From assembly GCF_050038885.1 (NCBI RefSeq), contig NZ_CP143624.1:4650001-4714000 (forward strand): a DNA stretch of 64,000 bases. Direction: 5' to 3'. The notes below the pieces were generated by a model. That model did no database searches and was not told where the DNA came from. It saw only the letters and a program-made list of their open reading frames with translations. Source of the stretch: Myxococcus flavus. GTDB taxonomy: Bacteria > Myxococcota > Myxococcia > Myxococcales > Myxococcaceae. The stretch's first letter is position 1. Every line of letters begins with the position of its first letter. The translations under genes and the position numbers were made by a program. Positions 25,021 through 34,026 of this stretch are shown here, one piece after another.

Positions 25021-26541
25021 ATGAACGCGACCGCCGCTCCCGAAGCCACCGCCGTCGAAGTCAAGGCGCGTGCCCTGAAGGGCATGTTCGTCCTGGCGCT
25101 CCGCACGGTGGCGTCCCAGGGCCTGCGCGTGGTGAGCGCGCTGTTCCTGTCCCGGCTGCTCTTCCCGTCCGACTACGGTCTGTTCGGCATCGTGTCCTAC
25201 GCGGCCTCGCTGGGCGTGTTCCTGGGGGACCTGGGCCTGAGCGCGGCGCTGGTGCGCCAGCCGCACGAGCCGACGCGAGACGAGACGTTCACCATCTTCT
25301 GGTGCCATCAGGCGCTCACCGCCGTGGTGGTGGCCACGGTCTGCCTGCTGGCCCCCCACCTCACACGCGGCTACGCGCTGGGAGACGGCGCGGTGCCCAT
25401 GGTGTGGGCGCTGGCGCTGGGGCTGTTCCTGTCCTCGCTGCGCGTGATTCCGTTGATGGCGCTGGAGCGCCAGCTGGCCTTCCCCGTCATCGCCCGGGCC
25501 GAGCTGGTCGAGAACGTGGCGCAGGTCATCACCACCATCTCCCTGGCGGCGCTCGGCCTTGGCGCGTGGGCGCTGGCGCTGGGCGGGCTGGTGCGCGGCG
25601 GGGTGGGGCTGGCGTGCATCGCGTGGGCGTCGCCCTGGCGCCCCCGGGGCCGCTTCCGGGTGGACGTGCTCAAGCGGCTCCTGGGCTTCGGGCTGGCGTT
25701 CCAGCTCCCGCCGCTGGTGGCGGCGCTGGTGGCGGGATGGGTGCCGCTGGTGGTGGGGCACGTGCTGGGCAAGGAGGCGGTGGGCCTGGTCAACTGGGCC
25801 TGGGCGCTGGCCTCCACGCCGATGATGCTGAGCGTGGTGCTCAACCGCGTGGCGTTCCCCGCCTACTGCCGCCTCCAGGACGACCCGCTGGGCTTCGCCG
25901 AGTACCTGCGCACCTCGCTGCGCCGGCTGTCCGCGGTGCTGCTGCTCGCCATTCCCCTGGCCGTCCTCGCGGTGCCGGTGGCGGTGCCCCTCTTCTTCGG
26001 CGCGCGCTGGCTGCCCGCCGTGGTGCTGGTGCAGTGGTTCAGCATGGAGTGCATCCTCACGACGCTGGTGGGGCTGCTCGCCACGGCGCAGAACGCGGGC
26101 GGCAGGCCCTGGGAGCGGCTGGCGGTCGTCATTGGCGTGGGCGTGGCGAAGTGGGGGCTGGGCACGTGGGCGATTCAGCGCTTCGGCCTCGTGGGAATCG
26201 GGCCCGCGGGCGTGCTGGTGGGGCTGGGCGAGGTGTGGGTGACGGCCTGGCTGGTGGAGCGGCTCAACCCGGCGATGCGGGGGCTGGCGCGGCAGGTGGT
26301 GGAGCCCTTCGTCACCCTGGGGCTGGTGCTGCTGGGCGCGTGTGTGGCCGCGCAGCGCCTGGTGCCGGAGGGCGCGGGGGTCCAGGCGCTGGTGGGCGCG
26401 GGGGTGTTCATCGGCCTGGTGTCCGTGCGCGAGCGGCTCCCGGGAACGCTGCCACTCCTGGGCGAGCTGAGGCACATTCTCGAGTTCATCCGGGCACGGA
26501 GGGCCGGAAGGCCCGCTCCGGCGAGCCCGGCATCGACGTGA
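25021..26541 (+). CDS. wzx: Wzx-type polysaccharide repeat-unit flippase
   Basis: 506-aa inner-membrane protein with 12-14 hydrophobic segments, of the MOP/Polysacc_synt superfamily. N-terminal ALKGMFVLALRTVASQGLRV and RLLFPSDYGLFGI are standard for Wzx/RfbX proteins: a positively charged first helix, then the (L)xPxDYG turn. Cytosolic tail of about 35 residues rich in Arg, Ala and Pro. ATG start with AGGA 5 bp before. It would flip the undecaprenyl-linked repeat unit made by the surrounding glycosyltransferases. By layout it matches WzxB of the M. xanthus BPS pathway. Two GT2 genes follow at short spacing. Confidence 0.9.
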   Translation: MNATAAPEATAVEVKARALKGMFVLALRTVASQGLRVVSALFLSRLLFPSDYGLFGIVSYAASLGVFLGDLGLSAALVRQPHEPTRDETFTIFWCHQALTAVVVATVCLLAPHLTRGYALGDGAVPMVWALALGLFLSSLRVIPLMALERQLAFPVIARAELVENVAQVITTISLAALGLGAWALALGGLVRGGVGLACIAWASPWRPRGRFRVDVLKRLLGFGLAFQLPPLVAALVAGWVPLVVGHVLGKEAVGLVNWAWALASTPMMLSVVLNRVAFPAYCRLQDDPLGFAEYLRTSLRRLSAVLLLAIPLAVLAVPVAVPLFFGARWLPAVVLVQWFSMECILTTLVGLLATAQNAGGRPWERLAVVIGVGVAKWGLGTWAIQRFGLVGIGPAGVLVGLGEVWVTAWLVERLNPAMRGLARQVVEPFVTLGLVLLGACVAAQRLVPEGAGVQALVGAGVFIGLVSVRERLPGTLPLLGELRHILEFIRARRAGRPAPASPAST

Positions 26542-26560
26542 GCGGAACGCGGAGGCCCCG

Positions 26561-27511
26561 ATGAAGAAGCCCGACCTGGTCATCTCCATCGTCAATCACA
26601 GCAACCCGGAGTTGCTGCACGACTGCCTGCGCACGCTGCACGCGACGACGCGCGACATCACCTTCGAGGTGTGGATTGTCGACAACGCCACCGGCGGCCG
26701 CGGCGTGGACGCCATGCGGCGCGACTTCCCGCAGGTGCGCTGGCTCTTCAACACGGAGCGCAAGGGCTTCTCCGCCAACCACAACCAGGTGCTGCGCCAG
26801 GCCCGCGGCCGGCACTTCTGCATCTTCAACGACGACACCATCGTCCACGAGGGCGCGTTCGACGCGCTGGTCCGCTTCATGGACGAGAACCCGCGCGTGG
26901 GCATGGCGGGCGCGCGGCTGCTGAACGCGGACGGCACCATCCAGAACTGCACCTTCCGGTCCATGTCGCTGGCCGGCCAGCTCTTCGACCTCGTGTTCCT
27001 GCCGCGCCCCCTGCACTTCCTCAAGGAGAGGGCCATCGACCCGGCGCAGTACGGCCACGAGGAGGCCCGGGTGAGCTGGGTGCTGGGGGCCTGCATCGTG
27101 GTGCGCGAGGAGGCGCTCGCGGAGGTGGGGCTCCTGGACGAGCAGATGTCCCCGCTGGGCAACACGGAGGACACCGACTGGTGCGAGCGGGCCTGGAAGG
27201 CGGGCTGGGAGGTGGCCTTCTGCCCGGAGGCGGTGATTACGCACCTGACGAGCCGCTCGTTCCGCCCCTCCGACAGGGGGCCGGACAAGGTGCGCATCGA
27301 GCTGTGGCGCACGCGGCTGGCGTACTTCCGCAAGCACCATGGCCGGCTGCACGAGGCCGCCATGCGGGCCATCCTGGTGGGCACGCTGCCTTACAACTCG
27401 GCGGTGCTGACGCAGACGCTGCTGCGCGGGCGCATGAGTCTGGCGGAGTACCGCAGGCAGCTGTCCACCTTCTTGGGCATCTCGCAGATGGGCCTGAGCG
27501 CCCGCGTGTGA
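26561..27511 (+). CDS. GT2-family glycosyltransferase, rhamnosyltransferase-like
   Basis: 316-aa GT-A enzyme. It starts DLVISIVNHSNPELLHDC; NTERKGFSANHNQVL is the conserved N-x-GF(S/A)-x-(A/N)-x-N patch of WsaE/rhamnosyltransferase-like proteins; CIFNDDTIV is the DxD-type metal site; GNTEDTDWCERAWKAGW is the catalytic-base ED region. It sits 19 bp after wzx. These proteins often transfer dTDP-rhamnose, but the donor cannot be proved from sequence. Confidence 0.85.
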   Translation: MKKPDLVISIVNHSNPELLHDCLRTLHATTRDITFEVWIVDNATGGRGVDAMRRDFPQVRWLFNTERKGFSANHNQVLRQARGRHFCIFNDDTIVHEGAFDALVRFMDENPRVGMAGARLLNADGTIQNCTFRSMSLAGQLFDLVFLPRPLHFLKERAIDPAQYGHEEARVSWVLGACIVVREEALAEVGLLDEQMSPLGNTEDTDWCERAWKAGWEVAFCPEAVITHLTSRSFRPSDRGPDKVRIELWRTRLAYFRKHHGRLHEAAMRAILVGTLPYNSAVLTQTLLRGRMSLAEYRRQLSTFLGISQMGLSARV

Positions 27512-27522
27512 GGACGCCGCGC

Positions 27523-28437
27523 ATGCCTTTCTTCTCCGTCGTCATTCCCACGTACAACCGGGCGCGGCTGCTGGAGGCGGCGCTCGACTCCGTGTTCGCG
27601 CAGGAGGAGCGGGACTTCGAGGTGCTCGTGGTGGATGACGGCTCCACCGACGACACGCTGGAGAGGTTGGGCCGCCTTGGCGACAGGGTGCGGGTGTTGA
27701 AGCAGCGCAACGCGGGGCCGGGCGTGGCTCGCAACCTGGGCATCCAGGAGGCACGGGGCGAGTACGTGGCCTTCCTCGATAGCGACGACCTGTGGTTCCC
27801 GTGGACGCTCGCCACGTACCGACAGGTGCTCCAGGAGGCGGAAACATCGGTGGTGATGGGCGCGTCGGTGCGCTTCTCGCGGCTTCAGTCGCTGGTGGAG
27901 CTGGCGCGCGAGCCACTCCACGTGCTGCGCTTCGCGGACTACCTGGCGAGCGCGGGGGACCGGACGCCTCGCACCGCGTGTGTGCTCGCGGTGCGCACGG
28001 AGGCGCTGCGGCGCGTGGGCGGCTTCACCTCTCAGCGAATCAGTGGCGAGGACTACGACCTGCTGTACCGGCTGGGCACGGAGCCGGGCTTCGCCTGGGT
28101 CCGCGCGCCCGTGGTGGTGGGCTACCGGCTGCAGCCAGGGTCGGAGTCCACGGGGCTGGAGGCGAACTACCGGGGCACGGTGTACCAATTGGAGCAGGAG
28201 CGCCAGGGGCGCTACCCCGGTGGCGCCGCCCGCAGGCATGAGCGGTTGGACCTGCTGCTCTACAGCCTGCGTCACGTGTCGCGGTGGCTGCTGTCGCAGC
28301 GCCGGGAAGACCTGGCGCTGGACCTGTTCCTGCGTGGGTTGCCGCTCCACTTCGAGGTGCCGCGCTGGCGCTACGTGCTGGGCTTCCCTCCGTGGGCGCT
28401 CGCCACCACGCTGCGCCAGCGCGTCCTGGGGCGCTGA
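27523..28437 (+). CDS. GT2-family glycosyltransferase
   Basis: 304-aa GT-A enzyme with canonical features: FFSVVIPTYNRARLLEAAL, VLVVDDGSTDDT for the nucleotide, RNAGPGVARNLGI, and FLDSDDLW as the DxD metal site. RISGEDYDLLYRLG holds the ED catalytic-base motif. The start at 27523 (ATG, 11 bp after the previous stop) was chosen because the family fold begins at residue 3; a reading frame open far upstream is only the shadow of the preceding gene. Third gene of the wzx unit. Specificity unknown. Confidence 0.87.
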   Translation: MPFFSVVIPTYNRARLLEAALDSVFAQEERDFEVLVVDDGSTDDTLERLGRLGDRVRVLKQRNAGPGVARNLGIQEARGEYVAFLDSDDLWFPWTLATYRQVLQEAETSVVMGASVRFSRLQSLVELAREPLHVLRFADYLASAGDRTPRTACVLAVRTEALRRVGGFTSQRISGEDYDLLYRLGTEPGFAWVRAPVVVGYRLQPGSESTGLEANYRGTVYQLEQERQGRYPGGAARRHERLDLLLYSLRHVSRWLLSQRREDLALDLFLRGLPLHFEVPRWRYVLGFPPWALATTLRQRVLGR

Positions 28438-28447
28438 CGGCGCGCGC

Positions 28448-28981
28448 TCAGCGCCCGCCGCCCATCAGTCCACCCAGCAGGCCTCCCAGGCCCCCGCTGC
28501 CGGGCGTATGGCCACCGCCGCCCGCGCCGCTCAGCAGCGGCACCGCGGAGAGGATGCGGCCCACGAGCGCCGGGTCCAGACGCGACTTGAGGAAGTTGAG
28601 CAGGAGGGGCGCCACCAGGGAGGCCTTGCTCGCGTCGATGTTGAAGCGGCCCAGCAGGGACACGACGGCGGCCACGTCACCGGCCTGTCCCAGCGCGCTC
28701 ATCATGCCGCCGGTGCCGCCCTCCTGGCCGGACATGAGGCCGCCCAGGGCGCCCATCAGTCCGCCTCCCGCGTCCGGCGCCGTCTGGGGCGCGGACGTCG
28801 TGCTGGGCGCCCGCTGCCAGCCGTCCATCTCCGGAATCGCCTGTCCCATCTGGCTGGCGGCGTCGGGCCCCAGCTTCTCCTTCACGGTGCCCTGCACCAG
28901 CTTCAGCAGCGAGCCCGCCAGTCCCTGCGCCTGCGTCCCATCCACTCCGAGCTGCTGAGACAGCTGTCCGATGAGGTCCAT
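28448..28981 (-). CDS. DUF2780-like (VcgC/VcgE type) small glycine-rich protein
   Basis: 177-aa protein. The N-terminal part (MDLIGQLSQQLGVDGTQAQG) and the later VVSLLGRFNIDAS resemble the DUF2780 family. A flexible Gly/Met/Pro-rich linker separates them, and the tail is nearly pure Gly/Leu (GGLGGLLGGLMGGGR). No signal peptide or membrane helix. AAAGGAGC about 8 bp before the ATG supports the start. It converges on the preceding GT2 gene with 10 bp between the stop codons and faces away from the ROK kinase gene. Function unknown; nothing links it mechanistically to the polysaccharide genes around it. Confidence 0.7.
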   Translation of the reverse strand: MDLIGQLSQQLGVDGTQAQGLAGSLLKLVQGTVKEKLGPDAASQMGQAIPEMDGWQRAPSTTSAPQTAPDAGGGLMGALGGLMSGQEGGTGGMMSALGQAGDVAAVVSLLGRFNIDASKASLVAPLLLNFLKSRLDPALVGRILSAVPLLSGAGGGGHTPGSGGLGGLLGGLMGGGR

Positions 28982-29134
28982 CCCTTGCTCCTTTCGTGTC
29001 CGGCGTCCAAGCGTTGCACACGGACAGGCCGGCCGCTCCCTTGCCCTGCCGTCGTGCTCGCCCCCCCAGGTACGGACTGCGCATCTTCGCCCGGAGGCTC
29101 GGAAGACATGCCCACTCACGGCCGGAGGCGCCAG

Positions 29135-30160
29135 ATGCGGGAGTCGAACGCGGCGGAAGCGGGACGCAGGAGGCCGGCGGACCGTGTCGCCCTGGAGTGC
29201 TGGGGCGGTGTCGACCTGGGCGGCACGAAGATCGAGGCCGTGGTGGTGGACCGGGCCGGCGAGGTCCTGGGGAAGATGCGTCAGCCCACCCCCGCCGAGG
29301 GCGGGCCCGACGAGGTGGTCCAGGCGATTCACGAGACGCTGGAGGGGGCGGCGAGTGCCGCGGGGCTGACGCCGCGCCAGCTCGCGGGCGTGGGCGTGGG
29401 GGCTCCTGGCGCGGTGAACGTCAACGAAGGCACCCTGGGCCATGTCAGCAACGTGGGCCGGGGCTGGACGACGCCGTACCCGGTGGCGGGGGACCTGGGC
29501 GCGCGCGTGGGGCGTCCGGTGGTGCTGGGCAATGACGTCCAGGTCGCGGTGGCCGCGGAGTACCGGCTCGGCGCGGGGCGTCCCTACCGCTCGCTGCTGG
29601 GCGTCTGGTGGGGAACGGGCGTGGGCGGCGGCCTGGTCCTGGACGGCGTGCCCTGGCGGGGCCGTGGCGCGGCGGGCGAGGTGGGCCACATGGTGGTGAA
29701 GCCGGGCGGCGCCCGGTGTGGCTGCGGCCGGCGCGGCTGCCTGGAGGCCTACGCGGGCCGCGCGTCGATGGAGCGCAGGGCGCACAAGGCGGCGCGCAAG
29801 GGCGAGGAGACGGTCCTCTTCGAGTTGATGCGGAAGAAGGGACGCTCCCGGCTGACGAGCAGCATCTGGGCCCGGGCCCTGTCGCTGGAGGACGCGCTGG
29901 CCACGTGGCTCATCGACCGCGCGGTGCGGATGATGGGCGCGGGCCTGGCTTCGGCCATCAACCTGCTGGACGTGGAGGCCGTGGTGCTCGGCGGGGGACT
30001 GGGGACGCGCTTGGGGCCCGGGTTCGCGAGCCGCATCCACGCGGCCATGCGCCCACACATCTTCGTCCCCGAGCGCCAGCCGCCCGTGCACGTGGCGGAA
30101 TTGGGAGAACTTTCCGGTGCCATTGGCGCCGCGCTGCTGGCCCAGCCCCGGATGACGTGA
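29135..30160 (+). CDS. ROK-family sugar kinase (glucokinase-like)
   Basis: 341-aa ATP-dependent sugar kinase. Phosphate-1 motif VDLGGTKIEAVVVD; GVGVGAPGAVN; LGNDVQVAVAAE with the catalytic Asp; GTGVGGGLVLDG (phosphate-2); zinc site CGCGRRGCLEAYAG (CxCGxxGCxE); adenosine motif VVLGGGLGTRLG. It would phosphorylate glucose or a related hexose, feeding nucleotide-sugar synthesis. The ATG at 29135 has GGAGG 6 bp upstream; the ATG at 29108 with its own GGAGG 10 bp upstream is an alternative adding nine residues. Nearest plus-strand neighbour downstream is the LtaS-like gene. Confidence 0.87.
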   Translation: MRESNAAEAGRRRPADRVALECWGGVDLGGTKIEAVVVDRAGEVLGKMRQPTPAEGGPDEVVQAIHETLEGAASAAGLTPRQLAGVGVGAPGAVNVNEGTLGHVSNVGRGWTTPYPVAGDLGARVGRPVVLGNDVQVAVAAEYRLGAGRPYRSLLGVWWGTGVGGGLVLDGVPWRGRGAAGEVGHMVVKPGGARCGCGRRGCLEAYAGRASMERRAHKAARKGEETVLFELMRKKGRSRLTSSIWARALSLEDALATWLIDRAVRMMGAGLASAINLLDVEAVVLGGGLGTRLGPGFASRIHAAMRPHIFVPERQPPVHVAELGELSGAIGAALLAQPRMT

Positions 30161-30315
30161 GACGGTGCGGGAGCAGGAGGCGCTCCCCCGCGCGCTCGCC
30201 CGCACACAGGGTGGCAGCCGCCGCGACTCCGACCGCAGCCGCATGGAATGCCAAGGGGCCTGTCAGGTAGTCTGCCAGCCTTCACCGTCCACGGGTCGAT
30301 TGGAGGGACCTGTCG

Positions 30316-32217
30316 TTGGCACGCCGTTCAAGGATTCCCGAAACCCTCTTCTACCAGCAGCCACGCTCCAAGCTGTGGCCGCTGGCGGGCGTCATCCTGG
30401 TGTCGGCGCTGCTCGTCGGGGCCATGGAGCTGACCATCGCGGCCTTCTCTTCCGTGGGGCTCGAGGGCATCAGCCAGCGCAACATCTACTCCATGCTCAT
30501 CAGCGTGGGCGTCATCACGACGGTGTCGAGCCTGCTGTGGGCGGCCACCAACCGGCTGGGCATCTCGCTGGCCCTGGTGGCGTCGGCGATGCTCTTCACC
30601 CTGACGCTGCACATCCGGAAGGTGCAGCTCATCGACCGGCCGCTGATGCCCTGGGACTTCCTGGAGTGGCGGCACGTGACGTCGCTGGCGCCCACGTTGC
30701 TGCCCGGCGGCGGCGCGGTCGCGGCCATCGGCTCCTGCCTGCTGCTGGTGGCCATGCTCGTCGTCATGGCGCGCGCGGTGGCGCGCGGAGAGCCCCGTCA
30801 CCCGCTGCCCCGGGCCGGCCGCCGCTACCTGGCGCTGGCGTCGCTGGCGTACCTGCTGGTCATCATCTTCCAGCAGCACCTGCCCGTCCGGCGCGTCTTC
30901 AACCGCTTCGGCATCTACCACCAGGTGTGGGACCAGCGTTCCAACTACCAGGTGAACGGGCTGACGCTGATGATGCTCTGGAACTGGGAGGGGCTGCGAC
31001 TGACACCGGGCAGTGAGTACTCCCAGAAGCAGGTCCATGCGGCCCTGGGCGGCAGCCCGGGCGTGGCGCCGACCGCGCCCGAGGAGCCCGTCGACATCGT
31101 CGTCTTCATGGCCGAGTCCCTGTGGGACCCGACGCAGCTGGGCGTGCCGCTCAGCGCGGACCCGCTGCCCTTCGTGCGGTCGCTCATGCAGCGCCACACC
31201 TCGGGCCACCTCATCAGCCCTGCCTTCGGGGGGGGCACGGCCAACGCCGAGTTCGAGCTGTTGACGGGCATGTCCTCGGCCTTCGCGCCAGAGGGCTCGT
31301 TCCCCTACCAGCACTACGTGCTGCGTCCCCTGGACGCGCTGCCGTCGCTGTTCCGGCGCGCCGGCTACCGCACGGTGGCCATGCACCCGTTCCACGCCTT
31401 CTACTGGAGCCGGGACGTCGTGTACCCGCTGCTGGGCTTCGACGCGTTCCAGTCGCTCACCGACTTCCCGTCGCCCCGGCTCGAAGGGCCCTGGGTGTCG
31501 GACGAGGAGGTCGTGGACCACATCCTCCAGGAGCTCGCTGACGAGCGGCAGCCGCGCTTCATCATGGCCGTGACGATGTCCACCCACGGGCCCTACAACC
31601 TGCCGCTCACGGGCGACGAGCAGATTGACGTGCTGGGCGAGAAGCTCTCGCCCGACAACCGGCTGCTCCTGAAGAGCTACGTGCACAAGCTCCGGCAGAT
31701 GGACAAGGCGGTGGAGCGGCTGGTGCGCCAGCTGGAGACGCGCAAGCGCAAGACGCTGCTGGTGCTCTTCGGCGACCACCTGCCGATGCTGGGGCCGGAC
31801 TACTCGACCTACCGGGAGGCGGGCTTCTTCAAGGAGCCATGGACGGACGCGCAGCGCGAGCGCATGGCCGAGGTCCCCGTCGTGCTCTGGACGAACTTCC
31901 CCGTGCCCCGGCAGGACCTCCACATGAGCATCAGCATGCTCGCCCCGCGCATCCTCGAGACGGCCGGGCTGCGGCCTCCGGGCTTCTTCGCCTTCGTCTC
32001 CGAGATGTCCAAGGTGCTGCCCGTGGTGCGCAACGACCTGGTGCGCAACGCCGAGGGCGCGTACCTGCCCGTGGACTCGCAGACCTCCGGAGAGCCCGCG
32101 CCGGGCTCCTGGGAGGACTGGATGCGGCGCTACCGGCTGCTCACGTATGACCGGCTCGCGGGCGACAACTTCAGCGCGGTCCAGGCGGCGGGGGCGGTGT
32201 CTGTGGATGCGCCGTGA
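30316..32217 (+). CDS. LtaS-like sulfatase-fold phosphoglycerol transferase, membrane-anchored
   Basis: 633-aa protein: about five membrane helices (residues 23-200), then an outward-facing alkaline-phosphatase-superfamily domain. The catalytic set of the LtaS/OpgB family is complete: E267 (VVFMAESLWDP), nucleophile T308 (GGGTANAEFELLTGM) and D487-H488 (FGDHLPMLG). Such enzymes cleave phosphatidylglycerol and move glycerol-phosphate onto a glycan; in Gram-negatives they decorate periplasmic glucans or exopolysaccharide. TTG start with GGAGG 9 bp upstream. The last 47 bp overlap the convergent acyltransferase gene. Its place in the locus suggests it decorates the secreted polymer; acceptor unproven. 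Confidence 0.82.
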   Translation: MARRSRIPETLFYQQPRSKLWPLAGVILVSALLVGAMELTIAAFSSVGLEGISQRNIYSMLISVGVITTVSSLLWAATNRLGISLALVASAMLFTLTLHIRKVQLIDRPLMPWDFLEWRHVTSLAPTLLPGGGAVAAIGSCLLLVAMLVVMARAVARGEPRHPLPRAGRRYLALASLAYLLVIIFQQHLPVRRVFNRFGIYHQVWDQRSNYQVNGLTLMMLWNWEGLRLTPGSEYSQKQVHAALGGSPGVAPTAPEEPVDIVVFMAESLWDPTQLGVPLSADPLPFVRSLMQRHTSGHLISPAFGGGTANAEFELLTGMSSAFAPEGSFPYQHYVLRPLDALPSLFRRAGYRTVAMHPFHAFYWSRDVVYPLLGFDAFQSLTDFPSPRLEGPWVSDEEVVDHILQELADERQPRFIMAVTMSTHGPYNLPLTGDEQIDVLGEKLSPDNRLLLKSYVHKLRQMDKAVERLVRQLETRKRKTLLVLFGDHLPMLGPDYSTYREAGFFKEPWTDAQRERMAEVPVVLWTNFPVPRQDLHMSISMLAPRILETAGLRPPGFFAFVSEMSKVLPVVRNDLVRNAEGAYLPVDSQTSGEPAPGSWEDWMRRYRLLTYDRLAGDNFSAVQAAGAVSVDAP

Positions 32218-33280
32218 TGGCGGGGCGTGGAGGCCGCGCCCAGGCGGGGAGCCTGTCTTTGCGCCGCAAGGCTGGTTGTTCCACCCATCGCCATGACAGC
32301 GCGGAGAGCAGCAGTACGCAGGGGAAGGCCACCGCGGCGTTCACCCACCACGCGGTGGGGCCACCCAGCAGCGCGGTGACGGCCTGCTGCACGGGGAAGG
32401 CATAGAGGTAGAGGCCATAGGAGAGGTCCCCCCGGCGTCCGAAGTCTGCTAGCGCGCCCAGGGGCTGGAAGGCGAGGTACAGCACGACGTAGCCGCCTAG
32501 GAGGCCGGTGGCGATGCGGCAGCCCTGGCCGAGCCTCGCCGTGACGAGCCAGCCCACCACGCAGACCGCCGCGACCCAGGGACTCATCCGCACGCGCTCG
32601 CGCCAGAGGTACAGCGCCGCGCCGCCGCCGAAGTACAGGTACAGCTCCGGCCAGTAGCCCAGCCGACCAGTGACGAAGGTGGCCGTCGCCGCGCCCACGA
32701 GGCCGAGGGCCACCGTCCCCTTGCGCAGCAGGCCCGTCAGGCCCAGCGCCAGCGTCAGCAGGTAGAAGCCGACCTCGTATTTCAGCGTCCACAGCGAGCC
32801 ATTGACTGTGTGGGGATAGGGATTGGCGTCGAAGACGCCGGGAAGTTGCCACTGCGGCCAGTGCAGCGTGAAGTTGCGCAGCAGGTACAGCGCGGTGTCC
32901 GGCGACGTGAAGTAATCCCGCAGAGGCAGGTGGGTGAACGCCGGCCCAAGTGCCAGCGTCGTCAGCACCAGCATCACTCCGAGCCCGGGGAAGATTCGCA
33001 GCATGCGGGCCCACGTGAAGCGCGCTGCGTCGGGCACCCGTTCCCAGCTCCGGGTGATGAGCACTCCGCTGATGACCAGGAACACCGCCACACACAGCCG
33101 GCCCAGGGACAGCTGTCCCCGGGTGAAGGACTCCAGGGGCTCCACGGTGCCCTGGCCCACGCCCAACGGAAAGGCATGGCTGAACAGCACGCCCGCCGCC
33201 GCGGCAAAGCGCAAGGCGTCCAGGTTGTTTCGGCGCGCGTCCAGGCACGCCTGTAATGTGAGGGAGGAAGCGAAAGGCAT
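32171..33280 (-). CDS. Acyltransferase-3 family membrane protein
   Basis: 369-aa protein with about ten membrane helices. The N-terminal NNLDALRFAAAAGVLFSHAF is the signature of acyltransferase-3 enzymes, the His being the catalytic residue, followed by LSLGRLCVAVFLVISGVLIT and NGSLWTLKYEVGFYLL. These enzymes O-acetylate or succinylate surface sugars. The start at MPFASS was chosen because the fold begins shortly after; earlier in-frame GTG/ATG codons to 33352 are possible and none has a strong ribosome-binding site. It is inverted relative to its flanks and overlaps the LtaS-like gene tail to tail. Its upstream flank carries a broken glycosyltransferase, so it may have arrived by insertion. 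Confidence 0.8.
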   Translation of the reverse strand: MPFASSLTLQACLDARRNNLDALRFAAAAGVLFSHAFPLGVGQGTVEPLESFTRGQLSLGRLCVAVFLVISGVLITRSWERVPDAARFTWARMLRIFPGLGVMLVLTTLALGPAFTHLPLRDYFTSPDTALYLLRNFTLHWPQWQLPGVFDANPYPHTVNGSLWTLKYEVGFYLLTLALGLTGLLRKGTVALGLVGAATATFVTGRLGYWPELYLYFGGGAALYLWRERVRMSPWVAAVCVVGWLVTARLGQGCRIATGLLGGYVVLYLAFQPLGALADFGRRGDLSYGLYLYAFPVQQAVTALLGGPTAWWVNAAVAFPCVLLLSALSWRWVEQPALRRKDRLPAWARPPRPAITAHPQTPPPPPGPR

Positions 33281-33638
33281 GGGCGGAGCGACCGCCGCAT
33301 TCTCTCTCACTCTTCCCCCCCGAGGAAGAGCAGGGGGAAGGACGGAGTGCATGGAAGGAGTCGCTTCGCCGGCCCGGGGTTGTTTCACCGTTGCGTTGAG
33401 CCCGTATTCGCGTCCTGCTTGGCGTCCACCATCGCTGGCCCCTGGCATGGGAGCACAGAGGGCCGGCGCTCCTCCTCGACAGACGCTGGCCGCTTCAGTC
33501 ATCACGACGCCTGCCCGGTGCGCCATCATCCGGCCGTGCATGGGCACTGGTATCCCTGGACGCTGACCGTACTCCTGCCGCGGGCCGTAGGATGGTCTGG
33601 CGTGGTGGCCGTCGCCACCGGGACGCGTGGGCCGCTGT
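33281..33638. other. Intergenic stretch without a recognisable gene
   Basis: About 360 bp between the inverted acyltransferase gene and the glycosyltransferase remnant. Only short overlapping open frames are present and none has a known motif, credible start or signal peptide. The 5' region and promoter of the acyltransferase must lie here. The frame of the downstream GT4 remnant has two in-frame stops at about 33564-33590, so any upstream part of that gene is gone or unrecognisable. Confidence 0.5.
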
Positions 33639-33893
33639 GGCCTGGCGCCGGTGGCCACGCCGGTGGGCGTGGCGCCCCAGGTCATTCGTGACGGCGAGAC
33701 GGGTGCGTTGGTACCCGTGGGAGACGTCGATGCACAGGTGGCGGCGCTGCGCCGGCTCGCCCAGGACCGCGCCCACCTGCTCGGATTGCGCGAGGCGGCC
33801 CAGGCGGCGGTGCGGGACATGACGTGGCAGGACGTCGCCGCGCGCACCCGGAGCCTCTACGAGAGGCTTCTCCATTCGCGGCAGCACGTCTAG
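33639..33893 (+). pseudogene. C-terminal remnant of a GT4 glycosyltransferase
   Basis: About 84 codons match only the end of a GT4 donor domain: GLAPVATPVGVAPQVIRDG, then ETGALVPVGDVDAQVAALRR and a closing helix MTWQDVAARTRSLYERLL. In intact homologues in this same locus this stretch is preceded by some 300 residues; here the frame is closed by stops about 50-75 bp upstream and no other frame carries GT4 motifs. There is a possible GTG at 33627 but no convincing ribosome-binding site. It is best read as the leftover of an eighth GT4 gene after deletion or replacement next to the acyltransferase gene. Confidence 0.75.
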
Positions 33894-34026
33894 AAGGCAG
33901 CCTGCCTGCTCTGGCTGGAAGTCGGGGCGGACCCAAGGGCCCATTGCTGCACAAATCTATCGCACTCCGGCGTGCATTGACGCGTGGAGCCAGCAGCCTT
34001 CACGATGGCGGAACGGTGCGCGGCTC

